Positions 46,814 through 56,281 of a stretch of 64,000 bases of DNA are shown one piece after another. This DNA comes from Epiperipatus broadwayi. Taxonomy: Eukaryota > Onychophora > Udeonychophora > Euonychophora > Peripatidae. The notes under the pieces were generated by a model that saw only the letters and a program-made list of their open reading frames with translations, did not search any database and was not told the DNA's origin. The stretch is from the NCBI GenBank assembly GCA_028023455.1, contig JAQFVV010000180.1, positions 1,180,001-1,244,000 on the forward strand, in the 5' to 3' direction. A program made the translations under genes and the position numbers. Every line of letters begins with the position of its first letter. Position 1 is the stretch's first letter.

Positions 46814-49438
46814 CAGTGTTTCCCAACCTTTTTAGTGCTCTGCCCCACCAAAGTCTTTCTAAAATTATTATGCCATCCTCCCATAACATATACATAATTT
46901 TTAATATTCAAAAATTGAAATGTTCACTATAAAAACTTGAATGATAGGTTTTAGGATGAAATAACTAGGAAATTATTGAACAAACACAGTAAGTAAATTT
47001 TCAAAACATATAATGGAGAACTGAAATTCAAGTACAAAACAATTTTAATAAAATATTTTTCTATATTATTTTAATTATTAGTAATTATTTATTATTTAAT
47101 TTTAGTAAGTTTCTTGTGCTTGATCTTTGCTGCAAAGAGATTTTATGCAGGTTCCAATTTAGTTAACTTCAGTCTCAAATCTCCCCATTTTTTATATCCA
47201 GCCTATATCTTTTTTTTAGCAGCAAATCATTTATGGTACTAAATCTGCATTCAGGTAAATATGAAGATGGAAACAGCAGCAATAGTTCTCTTGCACATTT
47301 GGTTGGATTTGGATATTTGGTTTTGATTTCCTCACAAAACCATGCCATCACTCCTTTTATATCAAATAAAGTCATTTTGCATTTCTGCGAGTTCTTTTTG
47401 ATACTGCATATTTGAAATGTCAGAACAAATCCAACTAACATTGGCTGCATCATCCAAGTTGTAAAATCAATTTGTTTCAAATCTGAAAATCTTTCTTTAA
47501 AATCAGCTGATAAAATTTTCAGATGATCGACAATAACATGTATAGCAGTATCAGTCACTTCACATTTTTGGAGCCAATGAAATTTTTCAAAATTTTTGTT
47601 ATAAATATATGTTTGACATAACTCAATAAAGGTAATAAAACCAAATATCTTTGCTTTTGCATTAACAAGAGTTTTATTTGTTCCTTGAAATTGTTTATTT
47701 AATATATTTAGTTTTTCAAAGATATCGGTTAAATAACTCACAAATGCCTTAACATTGATCATTAACAAATTTTTCATTTCAAGTTTGTCACTTAAAAAAT
47801 CGCTAAAAAGTATCAAATAGTTCCATAAATCTTTTCAAGCAGTTCCCTTTCGGGATCCATCTTACTTCAGTGTGAAGTATAAGTTTCACATGATATTTAT
47901 TTTGTTCTTCACAAATTAACTTAAAGAGACATTCACATTTGGCACTAGCTTTAATAACATCGATACACTTTATGACTAAATTTATCACTTTATTTAGAAC
48001 AGAAGACATGTTTTTAGCTATCAGGTTTCCCCATGAATAACACAATGTACAAGAAGCATTTCTGGATACTCATCTTTCTTCAAATTTAAGCAATCATTTT
48101 TCTTCCCCAATATATTAGGAGCACCATCTGTAGCACAAGATGTTATATTTTTCATTGGTATATTATTGACATCTAAGTAATTTTTTAGCTTACTATATAT
48201 ATCTTTGGAGGTAGTGGTGCTTTCTAATGATTCACAAAACAACATTTCATCAGCAAAATCACCTTTATCAATATATCTTATGTAAGTTATAAATATGGTC
48301 TCACTGCCTCTCAAAGTTGATTCAACCATTTGCATCAAAAATTTTCTTGTTTTCAGCTTTTCAACAAATTGTATTTCAATATCCTCACTCATTTTGTCTA
48401 TTCTTTTTCTAACAGTATTGTTACTCAGCAGCATAGCTTTCACATCTTTATCATCTTTTTCCAGAACTGTTTTAGGATATGCTGATATTGATGGTTTGAT
48501 TAAATTTTCTCCTATAATATGACTTTTCCCAGATTTAGCAATGAGTAATAAAATTTGATAACTAGTTTCAAGAGTATGATTAACAGTTGCATTATGAGCA
48601 GTAAATGGAGACTTTAATGTTACTCTTTTTTCAAAGTTTTTCTTTAAAGTTTGAAAGTAATTCAAATCTGAATTAATATGAGCATTATGTTTCATTTTCA
48701 AATGTGCTTCAAGATGACCTCATTTCATTGATTTGTTTAGTCAAACATTGTTGGCCTAAAGAACAAAAAGGTGACTGTTCATCATTGACAGTGGGTATAA
48801 AACCAAATTTTAAATATTCCTCTGAATACTGACAATTTTTTTTCTTGCTTGCTCCACTCATTTCACTATGGGCTAAAAAAATAAATATATAATTAATTAA
48901 AACAAAAAAAAATAATATGAATTGGAGCAAATGTAGACTAAAGTTGCATATTTAAATATGTATGACACATTTACTTCCCCGCAAAAAAAACATACTTTTT
49001 CATTTCACAAATTTTTCTGGAAAACGATGCTTCTAAAACTGAAATTAATAAAAATTACCAATTAAATTTACATACCATTTATATATGACTTATATTTATA
49101 TAATGTATATATTTTTTAAAATAACAAGACTTTTACAACAATTTAACGTGCGCTTGTTTCAAATTATCACCAATGGTAAATGCTGAGTGTTGCTGCTAAA
49201 CACTGCTAAAGTGTGACCCCACCATAACCAGTAGTTCAATTTATCACCCAATAGTAAAATCACAGCTACAAACATGGCAGAAAAAAGTTACTTATACTGG
49301 ATGTTTACCCAACTCTAGTAGCGACTGAGAGCTGCCATATAGTTAACTTAAACTCTGGATGAGTCCATTTTCGAATTGCCCCCCTTAACATTTGAATTAC
49401 CTCCCTGTAGGGCATAGGTCACACATTAGAAAAGACTG
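46814..49438 (-). mobile_element. hAT transposon, ZBED5-like, full length with target duplication
   Basis: A 2625-bp element bounded by the 8-bp direct repeat TTTTAAAT (46806-46813 and 49439-49446), the target duplication length of hAT transposons. It begins CAGTGTTTCCCAACC and its other end, read inward, begins CAGTCTTTTCTAATG, so the terminal inverted repeats are short and imperfect. It contains one transposase gene in three broken pieces on the minus strand. Both ends being present means it arrived as a complete cut-and-paste insertion. Confidence 0.85.
47175..48861 (-). pseudogene. hAT transposase, ZBED5/SCAND3-like
   Basis: I place the start at MSGASKKKNCQYSEEYLKFG (48861), because upstream residues are hydrophobic and unlike the family. 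YSEEYLKFGF plus the following cysteines and HLKMKH form the remains of a BED zinc finger (DNA binding). Then come LLIAKSGKSHIIGENLI, FVEKLKTRKF and SCATDGAPNILG (the catalytic-core T-D-G-A-P motif of this hAT group). C-terminally: YLTDIFEKLNILNKQFQGTN and LFPSSYLPECRFSTIND, the dimerisation region. Three frameshifts, near 48710, 48030 and 47815, break the protein. The parts are collinear and few other defects are visible, so inactivation looks fairly recent. Confidence 0.85.
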
Positions 49439-49446
49439 TTTTAAAT

Positions 49447-49627
49447 GCTTTATAAATTTATATTTTTTAAAGCATGAATTTCAGAGACATTGTATGCTAT
49501 TCAACCAATGGTAGTGTTGAATATATTTGCTTAATCATGAAAATAAAGCCAATAAAATTGTACATTTTTTACTTATAGTAGACAATTTACAGTAATGACT
49601 ATATGGTTACAATATATATATATATAT
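49447..49627. other. Spacer, nothing recognised
   Basis: AT-rich sequence ending in a TA run into which the next repeat array is inserted. Confidence 0.5.
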
Positions 49628-49718
49628 GTCAACAGATGGCATTCTACCAAAAACACCGTCAAGCGTTTGTTTACATAAACGTCAGAGCATGCATTCACTA
49701 TCTTTAACTTTAATTCCA

Positions 49719-49762
49719 CTTTCAGATCATGATTTCAAGCTATTTGCTATCGTCAGTGAAAA
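49719..49762 (-). ncRNA. Hammerhead ribozyme, family A (array 2), best preserved minus copy
   Basis: Stem I UUUUCA/UGAAAG forms six pairs (one wobble). CUGACGA, stem II AGC/GCU, GAA, AUCAUGAU and C all intact. Confidence 0.87.
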
Positions 49763-50117
49763 ACAGGAATTTTAGAAACTAGATCTAAACACAAACTCTG
49801 AGCATTTATGAAACAGTTTCTATTCAGCTTGCAAGCATGAATCTTTTAGACATGTAATGTCTTCAAAATCAGCATAGCAAGCCAGATAGCTACATGGGTC
49901 TGATCTCAGTTCAGCATCACCACATAGTAGAAGCCTCTGCAATATATATCATTGCTAGAAAGACCTCAAAGGTACATTTATGAAAAACAAAAAACAAGTT
50001 AAAAACTTGCTAATGCTTGTATTTATGTCAACAGATGGCGTTCTACCAAAAACACCGTCAAGTGTTTGTTTACATATACGTCAGAGCATGCATTCCCTAT
50101 CTCTAACTTTAATTCCA

Positions 50118-50162
50118 CTTTCAGATCATGATTTCAAAGCTATTTGCTATCGTCAGTGATTT
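50118..50162 (-). ncRNA. Hammerhead ribozyme, family A (array 2), truncated at stem I
   Basis: Core boxes intact, with one extra base before GAAA. The orientation switch at 50157 replaces most of the 5' strand of stem I, so this copy should not fold properly. Confidence 0.75.
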
Positions 50163-50265
50163 TGAAGACATTACGTGTCTAAAAGATTCACGCTTGCAAG
50201 CTGAATAGAAACCGTTTCATAAATGCTCAGAGTTTGTGTTTAGATCTAGTTTCTAAAATTTCTGT

Positions 50266-50309
50266 CCTTCACTGACGATAGTAAATAGCTTGAAATCATG
50301 ATCTGAAAG
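50266..50309 (+). ncRNA. Hammerhead ribozyme, family A (array 2, plus copy 1)
   Basis: Intact CUGACGA and GAAA. Stem I CCUUCA/UGAAAG has one C-A mismatch. Stem II contains a U-G in place of C-G. Predicted cleavage after 50303. Confidence 0.84.
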
Positions 50310-50664
50310 TGGAATTAAAGTTAGAGATAGTGAATGCATGCTCTGACGTTTATGTAAACAAATGCTTGATGGTGTTTTTGGTAGAACGCCATCTGTTGAC
50401 ATAAATACAAGCATTAGCAAGTTTTTAACATGTTTTTTGTTTTTCATAAACGTACTTTTGAGGTCTTTCTAGCAATGATATATATTGCAGAAGCTTCTAC
50501 TATGTGGTGATGCTGAACTGAGATCAGACCCATGTAGCTATCTGGCTTGCTATGCTGATTTTGAAGACATTACATGTCTAAAAGATTCATGCTTGCAAGC
50601 TGAATAGAAACTATTTCATAAACGCTCAGAGTTTGTGTTTAGATCTAGTTTCTAAAATTCCTGT

Positions 50665-50708
50665 CTTTCACTGACGATAGCAAATAGCTTGAAATCATGA
50701 TCTGAAAG
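50665..50708 (+). ncRNA. Hammerhead ribozyme, family A (array 2, plus copy 2), best copy
   Basis: Stem I CUUUCA/UGAAAG forms six Watson-Crick pairs. CUGACGA, stem II AGC/GCU with AAAUA loop, GAA, palindromic AUCAUGAU and cleavage base C (50702) are all perfect. Best candidate for a self-cleavage test. Confidence 0.9.
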
Positions 50709-50839
50709 TGGAATTAAAGTTAGAGATAGTGAATGCATGCTCTGACGTTTATGTAAACAAATGCTTGACGGTGTTTTTGGTAGAACGCCATCTGTTGACC
50801 TAAATACAAGCGTTAGCAAGTTTTTAACTTGTTTTTCAT

Positions 50840-51390
50840 CTATATATATCACTAAAAACCAATCAACATTTAGACACTCCCAATATCAATAACAATCAAC
50901 AATTGCAAACTATTGTCAGCATTAATAACATATATTGTAATCTTATATCTAACTCATAAGGGGTTAAATATAATAGATAGCACTTTAATATTTTTTACTC
51001 AAATAAATAAACCCCTTTAATAAATAAACTTTACTATTTCTAAGCTATGTAAAATCTTAATTTTTCACTCTAAAATATTAAAAAATATCTTTGTTAAATT
51101 GATTTAATAATTGTTTAGTCAGAATTTGATAAGTTAAACTTGGATAAAAGTTTGTTTAAAGTGTACTATGTTTTGAGTTCATTGTAATAAATAGAACTTT
51201 TGTTTTGTTATTTATTGAAATAATATTTATTAATCTGTGTTAAAATGCATTTAAAACAAGCGTTACTAAAACATCAGTTAATTCATATATCTGTTTGAAA
51301 TTAGAATTTAATGTGTTAAGCTGAAAAAAAGGTAGTTTGAAATAGGTTTCACTTTATATGGGTTTTAGTAAATAAGTTTAGTTTTGCAGC
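50840..51390. other. AT-rich DNA, nothing recognised
   Basis: No feature recognised between the family A array and the hAT MITE. Confidence 0.5.
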
Positions 51391-51877
51391 CTTTAAAACA
51401 GTGGTCTTAAACCTTTTCACACCTGCAGACCAGTAAAAATAAAGATAAGGTTTCGCGGACCGACTGAAGTCTATAAATAAATTTTCTTAAAGATGTAAAC
51501 AGCTTAGCCTTAGATGAAGTTATATATATATGGAGTTTGTATAATAAAAAAACTTTTTTTAAAAAAAAAATTGAATTTTTTTAGAAAAGTAATAAAAAAT
51601 TTAATTCTATCCCCCCTCCCATAAACATCTGTGATAACTAGAAAAACAAATTACTTTATGTATGATTGATTAGATTTTGTTTTTGTTCTGTTTCTTTTTT
51701 TTTAATCAGGTAAAAGTGCATGAAAAAATAAATAAAAATTGTTTATATTAATAAAAGTTTAAAAGTTTATTATTTTGTTATTACAAACTTTTTTGCCAGT
51801 CTAGCATGGACCAGCAAAAAACTTCTGTGGCCCGGTGCCAGTCTGCGGCCCAGTGGTTGAAGACCACTGCTTTAAAA
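51391..51877. mobile_element. Non-autonomous hAT MITE with 8-bp target duplication
   Basis: A 471-bp element (51399-51869) with terminal inverted repeats CAGTGGTCTTAAACC and, at the other end read inward, CAGTGGTCTTCAACC (14 of 15 match). It is flanked by perfect 8-bp CTTTAAAA copies (51391-51398 and 51870-51877). No transposase. The termini resemble Charlie-type hAT ends and differ from those of the hAT at 46814, so another hAT would have mobilised it. Confidence 0.92.
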
Positions 51878-53412
51878 TATTGATTATTAATTTGCAATAA
51901 ATTTTATATTTTTTTAATCATGTCTAGTATAGATGTGTATGCAAGTATTGGTATATGAGTTTTAAAAGAGAAGCATTTAAAAAGAATAGTTTAAAAGTAT
52001 TAAGTATCTTCAAAAATAGTATATATTATAAATGGTATTTTAATATTAAATAGGTAAAAAAGTACTTATTTTAAAGTAAAAATATATATTTTTAAAAATT
52101 AGGTGGTAATTTTTATTAAATAATGAAGTTAAAGTTAATAAAATTAATTATTTTCATTATCTAGATGCCATATGTTTAAATCTATTCTTAAACATCTTAT
52201 TAATACTCAAATTTATTTATACACTGATTTAATAAAAGGTTAAAGTTGTGCTAATTTTAAAAATCCTTCAATATAAATTGGTGAGTCATGTGACAAACTT
52301 TGCAGTAAAAAGAATACAATTGTTCAACTTAATTAATTGTTTTTAAAAGCTTATTTTAAATAATTTAATATTTTATTATTAAATAATACTGAGCTAGAAG
52401 TCTCTTAGGTCATTTAAGCAAGTCTATCTTCCAGTACATGTTCGCCTGCTCATAAACAATATATTATTGGAAAATTCAAAGAGCTGTATTGTTATGAAAG
52501 AAATTCCAGAGTGTTATGAATAGTTAATTATAAACTTTTGCTGTAAATGCACTTTATTAACAATTCACTATTTAAAGCACTAATTAATTATATATGATAA
52601 TTATAATTATTGATGATATTGCCTTGTATATTTTGCAAAATGTCTGACTCATTATTATTATATCAGGAACTATTTTTAAAATGATATTTTTCATTAGCAA
52701 AATAAATGTGATAAGGAATTCATTTAAAATTATTTCTAGTTTAAAAGACAAAATAAAAGACAGTCATTTTAAATTGTTTTATCTAATTATGATAAATAAA
52801 GATGTTATCTGGATTGATGTTTTTAATATTCTGGATAAAACATTATATATTCAGATTATTTCCAATGTAATAAGGTGATATCTTAGCATTATTATAATTA
52901 TTTTATTCATAATTCATCTATTCATTTTTGGAAGTATATTTTATTGCTCTGCATAAAGCAAAAGATAACTTGAATTTGCTTAATGTCTTAATATTTCCAA
53001 AATATTATCTCAATTTTATTATCGAACTTTTTGTTACTTGTTTATTATTAACCTTGTGATACCTGCTCTCAGCTCCTCTCTATTTAAAATTTAAATTGTG
53101 GACAATGTTTTTTTAAGAAACTCCTGCTTCCAAATGTTTACTTGTTCATTTGTTTCCTCTACATTAGTAAAACTGAGCTATATTTTTGCTGAATGGAACA
53201 ATAAAAAGAACTCAATTAAAGAGTTATTTTTTATTTTAAATAATGAATAAACTTTTAATCCTTAACTTCATTAAACAGGGTAAAACGAGTGAAATGTATA
53301 TTTATTGTTTTATGAAATTGATAAGTTTATTATTATTGTATTATTATGGTTATATTATTTATGAATATCGAATTATTACTTTAAATAAGATATATTTATA
53401 ATAATATACATG
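51878..53412. other. AT-rich DNA, nothing recognised
   Basis: No feature recognised. Confidence 0.5.
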
Positions 53413-55860
53413 TCACCAATAGATTTGGTAAGAAAAATATTGAGGTAAAAGGTTTATAAATTGTAAATTATTAAGAGATCTAAAAATGTATATCCTGATA
53501 TAAAATATATCTGCAGGAGGTAAAAACAATTTTTTTATATTTAATAAAGTATCATTGGAATGTTGTGAAGTCAATGAGATAGTTTTAAAACTCTTAATAT
53601 TTGATATTGTCTTGGTTTGCATATATTTTAGACCAAGTATATGTGATATTGTGTATATGGATATATGTGTCACCAAATTAATGCCTTGTTCATTTATTAA
53701 TTGATATGCTGCTTGGAGAAAGATATCAATTTTAGTATTTAGTTGAATGGTTTCCATTATTGTTGCATTTGTTAAGCTCCTCCATGAAAAAACAAGGTAC
53801 CTTACTTGCATTGGCACTTCCAGGTCAAGTTACTGGGTACCCATTTATCTATTTATTACCATTCATTTTACCTTTGTAATTGTAGTGTGTATTGATTATG
53901 TGACATTTAAGGCATGTCTATCTATGCAATTGTTTTGCTAGCTCTACTACAAATTAATTTTAAAGATGTTAGTTTATTTTAGTATTGGGCTCTTTTATTA
54001 TTCTGCTTTTTATATGCTTTAATAAATTAAAACCTGTATAATTATTTTGCATAATTACTAGCTACATTTGCAATATCATAAGAATGGTTCCCATATTAAG
54101 TTAATAATCTCTCTTCTTGTAAGTTTAATTGTCATCTTTAATACTGTCATATATTTTAACCTTTAACATATTATAAGAAAATTTCACTTTCATCTATTTA
54201 TTCTTATCATTCTTCTACAATCATGTGTTATATCTATAAAAATACTTTTGCAATGGTTATGGAATTGTCATTCTAGTTGATTTGAGATAGTTTCTGCCAT
54301 TTTCCAGATCATTCCTGATTTTTTTGTTTCTGGTTTGCATTCCATTTTCTTCATTTTATGGGACTGCTCATAACTTTTTCTATTTCAGTACTAGTTACTG
54401 GATGTGGTGAATTTTCTGAGAATGTTTTTGGAGTGCCTAAATATCTTGACCTTGTAAAACTTACAGAATAATGTATTTTGCATGTTGTATCACTGTTACT
54501 AGAGTATCTTCTTTTTTTTTACCACCATTTATAAAGTCAAAATTTTCTGTTATCTTTTACATTAATATAACCAATAGTTGTCTGTTTTTTGTTTGATTGC
54601 TGATTTAGGTGGGGAACTTTCTTGCTCTATTATCTATGTGTTCCTGATTCTGTAGCCTCATGTCAATGGCATTTAAAATAGTCACTTCTGTGTTTTGGGT
54701 CAATGCTAATGATTATCTGTTCAACATCAAAGGATAAATTTTGCTGAATGATTCTGTTAAATTGTGTTTCTGCCTTGCCATATACAGACAATATCTTTAA
54801 TTTTGATGTTTGACTTCAAAAGAATTGACTATAACTTTTATCACATTTTATGCAAAATCTTTTGTGCATACTTTGATATCTGATTTCTTCATGAACCTCC
54901 TGTGACCAAAATTTATTGAAAATTTGTTCTCCCGTATCCAGAATAAAAGGTTGCTTTCTTTATTGATGAATTCCACTATTTCTTAGTGATTCATATAACT
55001 AATTACAGGCAATGGCCACTTGCTTTTTTCTGCAAAATTGTTTAATTGGAAATAATATTATAAATTGTTAAAGTGAGAATCTTTTTCTACTTCACCACTG
55101 TTCTAAATTTTGAGAAATTAGTTTATATAACTAAAGATCACATATTCTATGTGCTATTTTATATTTGTTGTACTTTTATAGCTTTCCTTTTGTTGTGTAT
55201 TTTTGTCATTTCACTTTTAGTATCTTTTTTAGATTATTTCATAATTTTTATAAACCCATTTTGTGTTTCTTCCTTCATTTTTGCATAATTTATTCTTTTC
55301 ATTTATAATTCCAATTTCTTTGTCTACACTTTTTGCATTGTTCTTTGGGTATCTATGAGTATTTCAAATAATCAGTTTTTAACTTGATTTTCATCTCTTT
55401 TCATTTCTTCTCTCACTTCCAATTATTCCAATCTTTTTACTATACTTTGAACACTTTTAAAATTTATTTTCTTTAGATTCAATAGTTTTTGAACTATTAT
55501 TTGTAAATTGTTATATAATTTTCTTTTTATACAATTCACTTTTTATTGTACTTGCTCTTGTATTTTACTTGCTATTTCCATCTTTATGATATTTATAGTC
55601 TCTTGTATCACTTCACACTCTTCTTTTCTTTCTTGATGCATTTCTTTAATTTATTGTTTTTTAAGTTGCTTTTCTTCAAGTTTTTGTTGCAGTTCTTCAA
55701 ATTTTTGTCACATTTGCCCCTATTTTTGTTGCATTTTTTCATTTCTTGAATGCATTTCTTCAAATTTTCATTGCATTTTTTAAAGTTTTTTATCTCCTTT
55801 TTGTTGCATTTTTTCACTTTTTATTTGCATTTCTTATAATTCTTTTATAAATGCATTCAC
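53413..55860 (-). pseudogene. Degenerate coding remnant, possibly an LTR retroelement gag/pro region
   Basis: The minus strand reads from about 55817 as a strongly charged repeat of the KKCNKNLKKCN type in one frame and, in the shifted frame, an MQQKLEE-like heptad pattern, as expected of the coiled-coil N-terminus of some gypsy gag proteins. Further along, near 54950-54700, broken frames give YQSMHKRF and KILSVYGKAETQFNRII. The last open piece (53413-53817) is 134 residues, starts MPMQVRYLVFSWRSLTNAT and is unrecognised. No zinc knuckle, protease or RT motif was found, so the retroelement assignment is inference from composition and context. Confidence 0.3.
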
Positions 55861-56191
55861 ATTTTACTATTAAATGTACCTCATTTTATTCTAAAGGCAT
55901 TTCCACTGTTAGAAATTATTTTTTGTTCTATCAATTCTGTTTACATTGGCTGTACTGACTTTTGTATTGCTGATGATCTATGTTTATTGTGCTTCCATCT
56001 TTCTTGTTATTAAATGTGTTATCATTAATACATAAAACTAAATTTTCTATTATATTCTTCTCATGTTGATTTTTTTTTACATAGATCTACAAACAAATAT
56101 TTTTATATATATATACTATCATTAAATAACCACAGTAGTCTCAACCCACTTCATATGCAATCTTTTCCAGAATAATGTGATATACCTCTGC

Positions 56192-56197
<6 letters not shown>
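55861..56197. other. AT-rich spacer
   Basis: Nothing recognised. Confidence 0.5.

Positions 56198-56279
<82 letters not shown>
56198..56279. repeat. TA dinucleotide microsatellite, about 82 bp
   Basis: Pure TA repeat directly abutting the 3' end of the RTE element. It probably derives from the TA-rich target site; a short TATATATATATA run also follows the element's other end near 59495. Confidence 0.97.

Positions 56280-56281
<2 letters not shown>

Larger units (their letters stand above)
49628..50839. repeat. Family A hammerhead tandem array 2 (retrozyme-like)
   Basis: Two minus-oriented units (the second partial) followed by plus-oriented units; orientation flips at 50157. Minus hammerhead cores start 400 bp apart (49750, 50150) and plus cores 399 bp apart (50272, 50671). 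Sequence is homologous to the 9260-10913 array throughout. Both ends meet TA-rich runs (TATATA before TGTCAACAGATGG; CTATATATA after the final TTTTTCAT). No coding capacity. Confidence 0.85.

Noticed and set aside
50253-50852. Two similar 64- and 66-residue minus-strand frames (TDGVLPKTPSSI...)
   Set aside because: They overlap the family A repeat and recur only because the DNA repeats. No independent evidence for coding.
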